The notes under the pieces were generated by a model that saw nothing but the letters and a program-made list of their open reading frames with translations, was not told the DNA's origin and did no database searches. From JAUXEH01 sp965533275 (lineage in GTDB: Bacteria > Acidobacteriota > Aminicenantia > Aminicenantales > Aminicenantaceae): DNA of 64,000 nt. Shown piece after piece: positions 1 through 8,016 of this stretch. Each line of letters begins with the position of its first letter. Within the stretch, counting starts at the first letter, position 1. Position numbers and translations under genes: made by a program. The stretch spans positions 1-64,000 of the forward strand of contig CBESWG010000013.1 of the NCBI GenBank assembly GCA_965533275.1. Reading direction: 5' to 3'.

Positions 1-2
1 CC

Positions 3-554
3 TCATCCCTGGAGGGCATCGCCCCCCACAAGATCACCTTCGATGCCTCGGGCTCGAACGATGAGGACGGCAAGCTCATCAGCTACAAGTGGACCTTCGG
101 CGACGGCACCTCCGGGACCGGCCAGGTGGCGAGCCACACCTATACCAAGGGTGGAGACTTCGCCATCTGGCTCACCGTAACCGACGACGACGGATGGCAG
201 AACAGCACCAGCAAGGCCGCCACGATCCTCGAGAAGCCCTATCCGCCCAAGAACTTCACGGTGACGAACGTCGCCCACACAGGCCTGTTCTTCTCCAACT
301 ATCTCAACATCCTGACCTGGGACAAGCACCCCCTGAACACGGGGAAGATCCGGGTGGTCAAGTACCTGATCTTCAAGAAAAAGAAGGGGACGAACCAGTT
401 CATCTACCAGGCGACAGTGGCACCCGACGTCTTCAAGTGGCAGGACAACAGCCTGACCGATGAAGCCGACATGAAGAGCTACATCTATGCCATCCGTGGT
501 GTCGATGGTGATGGCCGCGAAAGCGACATGAAGCAGAAGGATTCGGGAAACTAA
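3..554 (+). CDS. PKD-domain surface protein, C-terminal part
   Basis: This is the 3' end of a gene that starts outside the window; the frame is open from base 3. It begins inside a PKD (polycystic kidney disease) domain, seen as the ...YKWTFGDGTS... and LTVTDDDG signatures. An FnIII-like tail of about 100 residues follows (PPKNFTVTN...YAIRGVDGDGRES). PKD and FnIII domains are beta-sandwich modules of secreted or surface proteins and are not catalytic. The order PKD then FnIII-like tail matches the C-terminus of the larger gene at 8017-10341, so the two are probably paralogues. It converges on the radical SAM gene at 567 with a 12-base gap. What the missing N-terminal part does cannot be told. 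Confidence 0.85.
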   Translation, partial: SSLEGIAPHKITFDASGSNDEDGKLISYKWTFGDGTSGTGQVASHTYTKGGDFAIWLTVTDDDGWQNSTSKAATILEKPYPPKNFTVTNVAHTGLFFSNYLNILTWDKHPLNTGKIRVVKYLIFKKKKGTNQFIYQATVAPDVFKWQDNSLTDEADMKSYIYAIRGVDGDGRESDMKQKDSGN

Positions 555-566
555 GCCCGGGCAGCC

Positions 567-1967
567 TCAGTTTCCGCGGCTCCGGAAAAGATTCCGGAGC
601 AGTGCCAGCCCATTGAGAACCAGCAGCTTCCACTGATATAGGGACCGGGCCTGCGTGGCCAGGCGCCAGATATACCTTGGCCGAAAATAGAAACTCAGGA
701 TGGCCCGCTTCCGCCATTTCCAGGCCTGTTCCTTGGAAAACTGCGGTGTCTCCATGACCGGATAGGCATCCGAAGAATCGAATACCATCCCCTCGTCGGC
801 TATATAGCCCTGGGCCAGGGCGCGTTCCCGGAGCGGAGTCCCGAGCACAGGCACGGCGATGTTGAAGGAGGCGATGTCGCAGTCCAGTTCCTTGGCGAAC
901 GCGACGGTCTTTCGGGCCGTCTCATCGGTCTCTCCCGGCAGGCCTATGATGAAATGCCCCAGGGTTCGGATTCCGAGCCGGCGGCACAGAGAAAATGCCT
1001 GTCGCATCTGGTCCTTTGTCACTCCCTTGGAGTACTCCCTGAGCAGAGCCTCATCCCCGCTCTCCACTCCCAGCAGCAGCGTGTGGCAGCCCGCATCCCC
1101 CATCCAGGTGAGCAGTTCCTCGTCCAGGGTGCCCGCACGTGAGGAGCAAACCCACGACAGGTCGAGGCATTCCTCGACCATCCGCCGGCAGAGCTCCAAC
1201 ACATTCTTGCGCCGCACCTCGAACGTGAAGTCCATGAAGAAGACTTCCTTGATACCCAGGGACACGATGTGGCGCAGCTCAGCGAGGATGTTGTCCACCG
1301 AACGGTACTTGTAGCCCAGCGTGGAGGCGATGCAGAAGGAACACTGGAACGGGCATCCGAACGAGGCCTGGACCGTTGTGAAAGGAAAACGTTTCCCCTG
1401 GACCAGCAGGTATTTGTGGAGCGGAAATTTCTCGTGCCGGGGAACGGGGAAGGCAAACTCCCCCCCGGAGGGCGGCACGCGGCAGACCTCGATCCGGCCC
1501 TCCCGACGGAAAGCGAGTGCCGACAGCTCGGAGAACCGGCCCTCGAGAAAATACCGCACATCGGGGGTGGTGTAGTCCAGCAGCACCGCGTCGAGAAAGG
1601 GATAGCGCTCCAGGAACTCTTCGGCCTGATACAGGAGGATGTCCCCGTTCCCGATCAGCAGCGGAGACGGTGATCCGTTCTTTATCCGGGCCAGGAAGGC
1701 GAAATCCTGCTGCCAGGAGGCGGTCCCGGTCAGGAAGAGCACCGCCGTGTATCCGCCCTGCCGGATCCTCCCCAGACACTCCTCCACGCCGAGCTTCTCC
1801 ACGATGGCATCCAGGATATCCACCTCATAGGCTTCGCCCAGGATGCCGCTCTGTATCAGGAGGTCGATGGAGGGCCAGTAGTAATTGGCCTTGGACACAT
1901 TGCTGCAGTAGAGGTCTCTCTGGTAGAGCTTGTCCCCGGGCGGATTGAGGAGCAGGATCTTTTCCAA
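567..1967 (-). CDS. B12-binding-type radical SAM enzyme
   Basis: A 466-residue protein with an N-terminal cobalamin-binding-like Rossmann half (MEKILLLNPPG, about 1-140) and a radical SAM half. The [4Fe-4S] cluster motif CxxxCxxC is C205-PFQ-C209-SF-C212, followed by GVESG and a GLPGET motif. The class uses SAM and often methylcobalamin for methylations or rearrangements on unactivated carbon; the substrate here is unknown. The N-terminal domain lacks the DxHxxG cobalamin motif, which is common in BchE-like members. The C-terminus has FYFRPRYIW, shared with the radical SAM proteins at 2678 and 13330. The start is TTG with GAGAGG four bases upstream. It is the last gene of a five-gene leftward cluster, 13 bases after the GT2 gene. 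Confidence 0.9.
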   Translation of the reverse strand: MEKILLLNPPGDKLYQRDLYCSNVSKANYYWPSIDLLIQSGILGEAYEVDILDAIVEKLGVEECLGRIRQGGYTAVLFLTGTASWQQDFAFLARIKNGSPSPLLIGNGDILLYQAEEFLERYPFLDAVLLDYTTPDVRYFLEGRFSELSALAFRREGRIEVCRVPPSGGEFAFPVPRHEKFPLHKYLLVQGKRFPFTTVQASFGCPFQCSFCIASTLGYKYRSVDNILAELRHIVSLGIKEVFFMDFTFEVRRKNVLELCRRMVEECLDLSWVCSSRAGTLDEELLTWMGDAGCHTLLLGVESGDEALLREYSKGVTKDQMRQAFSLCRRLGIRTLGHFIIGLPGETDETARKTVAFAKELDCDIASFNIAVPVLGTPLRERALAQGYIADEGMVFDSSDAYPVMETPQFSKEQAWKWRKRAILSFYFRPRYIWRLATQARSLYQWKLLVLNGLALLRNLFRSRGN

Positions 1968-1980
1968 GCGGCCTCTCTCA

Positions 1981-2676
1981 CTATTTGCGGTAGAAGAACC
2001 TATATTTCACCAGCGCGGACAGACAGGAGAAGAAATCGCTCCAGTGAACCTTCTTCCCGGTGTCCCTGCGGCGGGGGATGTACTCGACCGGGACCTCATA
2101 GATCCGGTATCCGTGCCTCAGGAACTTGGCCGTGATCTCGATGGTCGAGCCCCAGCGGTCCGACTGGATGTCCAGCTCACGGAAGACCTCGGTCTTAGTC
2201 ACCTGGAACATGGTCAGCACATCGGTCAGGCTGGCCCTGAACAGGAGCTCCGTCAGCTTGGTGAGGATGACATTTCCGAGGTAGGCCATGAACCCCATGC
2301 CCGCGATGAATCCCTTGCCCAGGAAGCGGGAGCCGAAGACCACCTTTTGCTCCCCGTCCAGGATCGGCTGGATGAGTCGGGGGAAGTTGCAGGGGTCCAG
2401 CTCCAGGTCGGCATCCTGGAAGATGGTTATGAGGCCTGATGCCTGGGACAGCCCGGTCTTGAGCGCGGCCCCGCGGCCCATATTCTGGGGATGCGTAACG
2501 ATGCGGATCTCCGCATCGCCCTCGAGGCCTTCGAGGAGGCGGGGCGTGCTGTCTGTGGAGGCATCGTCGATGATGATGATCTCCTTGTCGATGTCAACGG
2601 CCCGAACCTTTTCCACGATCTTGAGGATGGTCTCCTCTTCGTTGTATACGGGGATGATAACGGTCAGTGTTTTCAT
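1981..2676 (-). CDS. GT2 glycosyltransferase, dolichyl-phosphate mannose synthase-like
   Basis: A 231-residue GT-A fold glycosyltransferase of family GT2. Visible signatures are VIIPVYNEEETI at the N-terminus, IIDDASTD for nucleotide binding, GRGAALKTG, and the DAD metal-binding motif in FQDADLELDP. The family moves a sugar from a nucleotide sugar to a polyprenyl phosphate or another acceptor on the cytoplasmic face. There is no C-terminal membrane segment, so it is probably a peripheral polyprenyl-phosphate glycosyltransferase. It could charge the lipid donor used by the GT39 proteins nearby, which is inference. The ATG sits one base after the TGA of the upstream radical SAM gene (TGACATG), so translation is coupled. 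Confidence 0.9.
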   Translation of the reverse strand: MKTLTVIIPVYNEEETILKIVEKVRAVDIDKEIIIIDDASTDSTPRLLEGLEGDAEIRIVTHPQNMGRGAALKTGLSQASGLITIFQDADLELDPCNFPRLIQPILDGEQKVVFGSRFLGKGFIAGMGFMAYLGNVILTKLTELLFRASLTDVLTMFQVTKTEVFRELDIQSDRWGSTIEITAKFLRHGYRIYEVPVEYIPRRRDTGKKVHWSDFFSCLSALVKYRFFYRK

Positions 2677-2677
2677 G

Positions 2678-4096
2678 TCAACCTGTGATCATGCGGATGG
2701 CGATGCGCGCCTTCCGCACCAGCTCCTTGAATGACCGGACCTGCCGGAGCTGGCTCCATATATAGGAGGGCCGGTAGTAATAACTCAAGTGGACCTTCCT
2801 CTGCCATTTTTCCAGCTCCTCATGGGTGAAGTTCTCGGTCCACCACTGTGCGACAAAATCCTCCGTGGGAGATGCGGAAAATTCCCGCCAGTAGTCGCCC
2901 TTCAGGATGCCCTTGGCGATGCCCTCCTCATAGGACTGGGTTGCCGGGAAGGGTGTGAAGATCAGGAACTGGGCAAAATCGGGCCTCAGCTCCTTCGCCA
3001 GCTCCAGGCTTTTCTTGATCTCGACCTCGGTCTCTCCAGGCATCCCCAGCATGAAATAGGCGAAGGTCACCATCCCGGCTTTCCGGGCCATGGGGTAGGC
3101 GGCCCGGATCTGCTCCAGAGTGATGCCCTTCTGGATGTTCTCCAGCACGCCCGGATCCCCGCTCTCCACTCCAAACCGGATCCGGTTGCAGCCCGCCTCG
3201 GCAAGCCGGTCCAGGAGTTCCTGATCGACCGTGTCCACGCGGGCCCTCAGGTCCATGGTGATCTTCAGCCCTCTTTCCAGGATCAGGTCCGCTATGGCCA
3301 GGGCCCTCTTCTTGTTTATGGTAAAAGTGTCGTCGATGATGTCAAAATCCGTGATCCCACGGGCGTAACATGCCTCGATCTCATCGACAACGTTCTCGGG
3401 GGACCGCATGCGGCAGGCCTTGCCGTCCTTGTTGGTGCAGAACGTGCATTTGAAGGGACAGCCGCGCGTGGTCACGAGGCTGGTCATCGTGACCTTGCTG
3501 TCGCCGAGGACGTTGTAGTACTTCTCCGTGGGGAGCAGGTCGCGGTCCGGGAAGGGAAGGCTGTCGAGATCCTGGATGAAGCCGCGTGCGGGATTGATGA
3601 CGATGCGGCCGTCCTGCTTGAATCCCACGCCGGCGATCCCTTCCAGGGACCTGCCCTCCTCCAGGGCCGGCAGCAGGTCCGCGAAGGTGTGCTCACCCTC
3701 CCCCATGACGATGGAGTCGATGTCGGGCTGGGAGGCTATCTCCTCGGGATAAATGGAGGGATGGGCCCCGCCGATCACCACATGGATCCCGGGATCGATC
3801 TTTTTGACGATCCGCGCGACCTTGAGCGAGTCGAGCAGCAGAAAGGTCATGCTGCTGATGCCCACCACATCCGGCCTGTTCTCCTGGATGTGCCGCTCGA
3901 TCTGGGCATAATCCATCCGCTCGACCTGGGTGTCCAGCACTTCGATCGGGAAGCGGTCGCCGTGGGCCTGAGTGACCCCCGCGGCCACGTAGAGGAGGCC
4001 CATGGGGGGATAGAATCCCATTTCCTCGGTCAGCGCCTCGGGAGCGAAGGTCTGGACCAGGTTCTCAGCAGGGGGATTGATCAGGAGGATTTTCAT
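2678..4096 (-). CDS. B12-binding-type radical SAM enzyme
   Basis: A 472-residue protein with an N-terminal B12-binding domain (MKILLINPPAENL; GGAHPSIYPEE near 109-119; MGEGE near 131) and a radical SAM barrel with CxxxCxxC at C213, C217 and C220 (TRGCPFKCTFC). GVESGDPGVL and MLGMPGET follow, and the C-terminus carries YYYRPSYIW. This is the BchE/HpnP-like subclass; the substrate is unknown. It has its own promoter at 4137-4165 (TTGACA, 17 bases, TATAGT), so it can be expressed apart from the methyltransferase upstream. It is translationally coupled to the GT2 gene downstream. Confidence 0.92.
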   Translation of the reverse strand: MKILLINPPAENLVQTFAPEALTEEMGFYPPMGLLYVAAGVTQAHGDRFPIEVLDTQVERMDYAQIERHIQENRPDVVGISSMTFLLLDSLKVARIVKKIDPGIHVVIGGAHPSIYPEEIASQPDIDSIVMGEGEHTFADLLPALEEGRSLEGIAGVGFKQDGRIVINPARGFIQDLDSLPFPDRDLLPTEKYYNVLGDSKVTMTSLVTTRGCPFKCTFCTNKDGKACRMRSPENVVDEIEACYARGITDFDIIDDTFTINKKRALAIADLILERGLKITMDLRARVDTVDQELLDRLAEAGCNRIRFGVESGDPGVLENIQKGITLEQIRAAYPMARKAGMVTFAYFMLGMPGETEVEIKKSLELAKELRPDFAQFLIFTPFPATQSYEEGIAKGILKGDYWREFSASPTEDFVAQWWTENFTHEELEKWQRKVHLSYYYRPSYIWSQLRQVRSFKELVRKARIAIRMITG

Positions 4097-4136
4097 GGGA
4101 TGCAGGCCTCAAATGTGTTCCTTAAAACGTCAGTCC

Positions 4137-4165
4137 ACTATAAAGAATGCGCCTGTTTTTGTCAA
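4137..4165 (-). promoter_or_regulatory. sigma-70-like promoter for the radical SAM gene at 4096
   Basis: On the minus strand TTGACA (4160-4165) and TATAGT (4137-4142) are separated by 17 bases. The predicted leader is about 34 bases. It lies in the 96-base gap after the methyltransferase gene, splitting the leftward cluster into two transcription units. Confidence 0.75.
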
Positions 4166-4192
4166 ACAACGGATAAGGGCGGGCCCTCGTTT

Positions 4193-4885
4193 TCACCCTG
4201 CCCGTTTGACGAACCGGACGGTCCAGACCGAGCGGCAGTCCACAAAGGTGACCTCCACCTCCGCCGGGTCGGCCAGGCCGGCGACCTGTCTCCGGGTGAA
4301 GAAATAAACATCCAGGCGCTTTTTCAGGAACCAGGCCTTGCGGAAGAATGTGGCGGGAACCCATTTCTTGGGGAAGGTGGCGATGACGTCCGTCTCCACC
4401 AGGGAGAGGAGCTTCCCCAGCACCTCCGACTGTTTTTCGGGCCGGATGTAATCGAAGAAGCCTATGGCCAGGCAGGTGCGGTACGGCCCCTGTCCGGGCT
4501 CGTGCCCCATGATATCCCCAACCTGGAACCGGCAGTTTTCCGCAACGCCCGCCTCCTCCGCATTTTTTCCAGCCATGTCGACCATGACCTGGGAGACATC
4601 CACACCCACGGCCATCCCCCCGCGCCGTGCGATCTCGATCGAATAGATCCCCGAGCCGCAGCCCGCATCCAGGATCGTCCGACCCTGAGTGTTTCCCAGG
4701 AACTCCAGGGTTTTCTCGAACCGGCAGGCCATGGCCGGCTTGCGGAAGACATGATGAGCGATCTTACCCACCAGCCCTCCGGTATCGGCTTCTTCCCGGT
4801 AATACGAATCGAACCGACGGGCGATACGCTCGAAGTACTGCTTTACATCCTCTTCCTGGGTGATGCGTGATTTTTTTTCTGCCAT
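4193..4885 (-). CDS. SAM-dependent methyltransferase, BchM-like
   Basis: A 230-residue class I methyltransferase. Motif I is ILDAGCGSGIYSIEIA near residue 72, followed by VGVDVSQ. The N-terminal EDVKQYFERIARRFDSYY resembles magnesium-protoporphyrin and ubiquinone-type methyltransferases. The acceptor is unknown; there are no other chlorophyll genes, so a BchM function is not implied. The start was placed at the ATG at 4885 because GGAAGG lies five bases upstream and the codon follows the deacetylase stop by one base (TGACATG). An upstream in-frame start at 4912 would overlap the deacetylase gene and has no better ribosome-binding site. Confidence 0.85.
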   Translation of the reverse strand: MAEKKSRITQEEDVKQYFERIARRFDSYYREEADTGGLVGKIAHHVFRKPAMACRFEKTLEFLGNTQGRTILDAGCGSGIYSIEIARRGGMAVGVDVSQVMVDMAGKNAEEAGVAENCRFQVGDIMGHEPGQGPYRTCLAIGFFDYIRPEKQSEVLGKLLSLVETDVIATFPKKWVPATFFRKAWFLKKRLDVYFFTRRQVAGLADPAEVEVTFVDCRSVWTVRFVKRAG

Positions 4886-4886
4886 G

Positions 4887-5723
4887 TCAACCTTCCGGGG
4901 TCGTTCCCCCAAGCGTGTTTTCTATGAACCGTTCATACACCTCGGAGATATACACGAAGTCATAGCCCCGATCTCGGAAAAATTCCAGCGTCTCCCGAAG
5001 GTACGGCAGGCCCTGATCGTGGTTCCTGCCATAGACCCACCTCCAGAACCCCGGCATCCTGGACAGGGCATCTTTGTCGGTGAAAAAATCGTGGAGGTGA
5101 GATCCGAAAATCACGGTCTCCGGAAGGCGTGACCGGCGCAGCAGCGCGAAGTAGGCGCGCCGCCCCAGCAGCTTGATGTAGGAGAGAGAGAGCATGATCC
5201 GCAGGGCTGAGACCGGGGTGTTCGGGATCTCGACCATGTTTGTGTCTTTTACACGATGGACACTGGAGCGCCGGAATAGGTATTTGAAGGGATTGGGATA
5301 ATACGAGGGAAATATGCTGGAATCGAACCCGAATCCGTGCTTCTCCAGGTTCCGGATCCCCTCCGGGCTGATCCTCCCGTCCGGCGCGCGGTAGCCAAGG
5401 GGAGGGGCCTCGAAGCGCCGCAGATGGGCATCTCGACACAGCCGGATCTCATCCTCTGAATCCGTGGCCGCGGGATCGTGGGAGTAGCTGTGACAGTGGA
5501 ACTCGGCGCCGCGACGCTCGAACAGCTCGATCACTTCCGGGAACTTCTCCAGCAGCTCTCCCACCACGAACGCAGAGAGCTTCACGCCCATCTCCTGCAG
5601 CAGATCCAGGAGCTGGCCGATCCTCTCCGGCCGCTGAAAAAGGCTGTATTCGTCCTGCAGGGCACCGCTGAAATCCGCTTCCAGATCCAGGGTCATGCAG
5701 AAGAGGCGTCTCGAGGCGTTCAT
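4887..5723 (-). CDS. polysaccharide deacetylase family protein (NodB-like)
   Basis: A 278-residue carbohydrate esterase family 4-like protein. The metal and catalytic signatures are TLDLEADF (Asp13 region), HSYSH (H78 and H82 as the zinc-binding pair) and YRAPDGRISPEGI, with a late HLHDFF. The family removes N-acetyl groups from sugar polymers. No signal peptide is visible, so it probably acts on a cytoplasmic lipid-linked or nucleotide-linked sugar, as PuuE/DUF3473-type members may. It is first in the leftward cluster and followed after one base by the methyltransferase gene, so the two should be co-expressed. Confidence 0.85.
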   Translation of the reverse strand: MNASRRLFCMTLDLEADFSGALQDEYSLFQRPERIGQLLDLLQEMGVKLSAFVVGELLEKFPEVIELFERRGAEFHCHSYSHDPAATDSEDEIRLCRDAHLRRFEAPPLGYRAPDGRISPEGIRNLEKHGFGFDSSIFPSYYPNPFKYLFRRSSVHRVKDTNMVEIPNTPVSALRIMLSLSYIKLLGRRAYFALLRRSRLPETVIFGSHLHDFFTDKDALSRMPGFWRWVYGRNHDQGLPYLRETLEFFRDRGYDFVYISEVYERFIENTLGGTTPEG

Positions 5724-5741
5724 GGCTGAAGTGTAGGGGAG

Positions 5742-5770
5742 AATATACCATGCCTCCTCGGGATAAGCAA
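5742..5770 (-). promoter_or_regulatory. sigma-70-like promoter for the deacetylase gene
   Basis: On the minus strand TTGCTT (5765-5770) and TATATT (5742-5747) are spaced by 17 bases. The predicted leader is only about 11 bases and holds no clear Shine-Dalgarno sequence. Confidence 0.55.
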
Positions 5771-5802
5771 TCCGGCACCGGGCCCGCGGCTGAACAACCG
5801 GA

Positions 5803-5831
5803 TTGACTCGTCACGGCAGTTGGTGTAGAAA
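5803..5831 (+). promoter_or_regulatory. sigma-70-like promoter for the GT39 gene at 5852
   Basis: TTGACT (5803-5808) and TAGAAA (5826-5831) are spaced by 17 bases, and the -10 box ends 20 bases before the ATG. It is divergent from the deacetylase promoter. Confidence 0.6.
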
Positions 5832-5851
5832 AGCAGTGAAAGAAAACGCTC

Positions 5852-7963
5852 ATGACGCGACCCAAGAGTTCCCTCATCATCCTTTTGTTTCTGTTTGTGG
5901 TGCTGTTTGGCCTGCGCTTCATCCACTTGGGCGCAGATCCCCCTGATGACTGGACCAGGACCAGCCTGGGATACATGTCGGACCCGGGGGGCTACGCCCA
6001 CAATTCACGCAATCAGGTGCTGTTCGGGAGCTGGGAGACAGACAACTGGAACCGGATGTACGCCAGTTTCGTCCCCCACATCCTGAACTATGTCATCTTC
6101 GCTCTGTTCGGCCAGGGCGTCGCGCAGATGAACGCCGTACCCGCTCTCTTCAGCTGCCTGCTTCTGGTATTCATTTTCCTGATCCTGCAGAGGACATATG
6201 ACCGCACCTTCGCCCTGCTCGGGACGGCGCTCCTGGGATTCAATTACATCTTTACCGTATTCAGCCAGGTGGCGGTGCGGGCCATGCCCATGATGTTCTT
6301 CGTGGTCCTGGCCCTCTTTTTCCTGAACCGTCGCGATTATCCGGAAAAACTCGACCTGTTCCTGGCTGGGGCCATGTGCTTCCTGGCCTTCATGTCCAAG
6401 GGAACGCTGCTGCACGTGCTGCCGGCCGTTTTCCTGGGAGCGGTGGTATTCGTCTTCTTCCAGCACTCCGCCCGGCTGCGACCGGCGATCTCCTCCGGCC
6501 TGTTCTTTCTGTTGGGCTTCCTGGCGGTCCTGGGGATCTGGCTCCTCCTGATCTATCTCCCTCACATCGAGGACTTCCAGGACTTCGCCGCCTCCAACCT
6601 GTTCTGGCTGACACATGGATATCGAGATCTGCTGGAGATGTTCTGGATGCGCCCCCTCCTCTTCCTCATGGACGCTCCGCTCCTCACCGTGCTCTCCTCG
6701 CTGGCCCTCCTGGGCCTGGCTTACAGGGCCGTGACCGCGCCGCGGGAGGTCTCAGTCGTGAGCTGGGTGAGCGGATTCTGGGTCGTCTCCAACACCGTGT
6801 ATTTTTCGATGATACAGTACCGGGCCGCGAGGCACCTGATGCCCGTCATCCTCCCCATCGTCCTGCTGACCGTGGGATTCCTGTTCGAACTCCGGCGTTC
6901 GGGAAGGCTGGCGCGGCCGAGGAGGCGCCCCCTCCTCTTCCTCGTGTTCCTCTTTTTCTGGCTGCTCTACGGCATGAGCGGCCTGATCATCCTCGTGTCC
7001 CGCCCGGTGGGAGCGGCGGCCTGGTCGCGTCGGTCCCTGCAGCTCCTGGCTCTGTCCGCCCTAGGGACCGGGATCGTCTATCTGGGCATGCGGTTCTGGC
7101 CGCGCCGCGCGGCCCTGAGTCTCCCCCAGGCAGCCCGGCATGCCCTCGTCGGATTCCTGGTCCTGCTCTCAGTGACGCTCAGCCTTTATTCCTGGTCCCG
7201 CTGGGCCCTCGCCCCCCCCCAGGACCGGCGTCAGATCTCCCAGGACCTGGGCAAGGCGTTCCACCACATCCGGTTGGCCGGGCTGGTGTCCATGGTCATG
7301 TGCCTGGAGAACAGCCACGAGGCGCACGCGTATTCCAGCGGATACATCAACAAGGGGCGGGACTTTCTCGATAGGTACCGCATCACTCACGCGCTCCTTT
7401 CGGCCCACGCCGAAGAGATCTTCGACTATCAGAAGGACTTCCCCCAGCACATGCAGAATGCGCGCGTCCTGGCTCGCTATCCGATCTGGAACACCTATCT
7501 GATGCTGTACGACCTGTACCCCAAACCGGGAGATCCCGGGGATGAAGGGGATGTGTGGGAAGGGGAGACCTTCTTCGGGGAAAACGGACTGCCCCGGTTC
7601 GATCCGGGGGCTTCGGGCAGGCTGGCCTTCGCGGCCGAGAAGCACCCCGACGGCTCCCTCCTCCAGCTGTCTCTGGAGCGGATCCCGGCCGGCGACTACA
7701 CCTTCGTGTTCCGGCTCAAGCTCGGGGGCGAAGTCCCCGCCGGCGAGAGGGTGGTGCGGCTGGATGTGAAAAGTGAGGAACGACAGCGCGCATACAGCCA
7801 GGTTGACCTCTACGGCCGCGACTTCTCTCCGAGAACTGAATACCAGGAATTTGACCTGCATCTATCACAGGGCTCGCCCCGCCAGCTCACTCTGAGGCTC
7901 TTCTCCACGGGGAAGGGCGAGGTCTGGTTCGATTCGGTGTCGTTGCGCAGACAGGGCAAATAA
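5852..7963 (+). CDS. GT39-like polytopic membrane glycosyltransferase with C-terminal extracytoplasmic domain
   Basis: A 703-residue protein with roughly 11-13 hydrophobic helices over residues 1-450, starting with a membrane segment at LIILLFLFVVLFGLRF. The acidic DPPDDW shortly after the first helix is the place of the catalytic Asp pair in GT39/ArnT/PMT-type glycosyltransferases, which take sugars from polyprenyl-phosphate donors on the outer face of the membrane. The last 250 residues are soluble. They end in a beta-rich segment resembling a carbohydrate-binding-like module (LSLERIPAGDYTFVFRLKLGG). A run of nine C at 7212-7220 lies within the coding frame. The gene stands alone on the plus strand between the leftward cluster and a convergent PKD gene, with which it shares a terminator. 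The acceptor is unknown. Confidence 0.85.
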   Translation: MTRPKSSLIILLFLFVVLFGLRFIHLGADPPDDWTRTSLGYMSDPGGYAHNSRNQVLFGSWETDNWNRMYASFVPHILNYVIFALFGQGVAQMNAVPALFSCLLLVFIFLILQRTYDRTFALLGTALLGFNYIFTVFSQVAVRAMPMMFFVVLALFFLNRRDYPEKLDLFLAGAMCFLAFMSKGTLLHVLPAVFLGAVVFVFFQHSARLRPAISSGLFFLLGFLAVLGIWLLLIYLPHIEDFQDFAASNLFWLTHGYRDLLEMFWMRPLLFLMDAPLLTVLSSLALLGLAYRAVTAPREVSVVSWVSGFWVVSNTVYFSMIQYRAARHLMPVILPIVLLTVGFLFELRRSGRLARPRRRPLLFLVFLFFWLLYGMSGLIILVSRPVGAAAWSRRSLQLLALSALGTGIVYLGMRFWPRRAALSLPQAARHALVGFLVLLSVTLSLYSWSRWALAPPQDRRQISQDLGKAFHHIRLAGLVSMVMCLENSHEAHAYSSGYINKGRDFLDRYRITHALLSAHAEEIFDYQKDFPQHMQNARVLARYPIWNTYLMLYDLYPKPGDPGDEGDVWEGETFFGENGLPRFDPGASGRLAFAAEKHPDGSLLQLSLERIPAGDYTFVFRLKLGGEVPAGERVVRLDVKSEERQRAYSQVDLYGRDFSPRTEYQEFDLHLSQGSPRQLTLRLFSTGKGEVWFDSVSLRRQGK

Positions 7964-7973
7964 ATAAAAAAAA

Positions 7974-7991
7974 CCCGGCATTTCTGCCGGG
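7974..7991. terminator. bidirectional intrinsic terminator
   Basis: A perfect 7-bp stem CCCGGCA/TGCCGGG with a TTTC loop lies ten bases after the GT39 stop and 25 bases from the stop of the convergent PKD gene. An A8 run on the left gives U8 for leftward transcripts. A T-rich right flank serves rightward transcripts less strongly. Confidence 0.85.
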
Positions 7992-8016
7992 CTTTACCTC
8001 TTTTAATCTATCTCTC

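Noticed and set aside
2789..4870. 693-residue frame on the plus strand opposite the radical SAM and methyltransferase genes
   Set aside because: It has no recognisable domain, lies wholly antisense to well-supported genes and is kept open by GC-rich codon bias.
4193..4885. Magnesium-protoporphyrin methyltransferase (chlorophyll pathway)
   Set aside because: The similarity is general and no other chlorophyll gene is present; the BchE-like radical SAM genes belong to a broad class.
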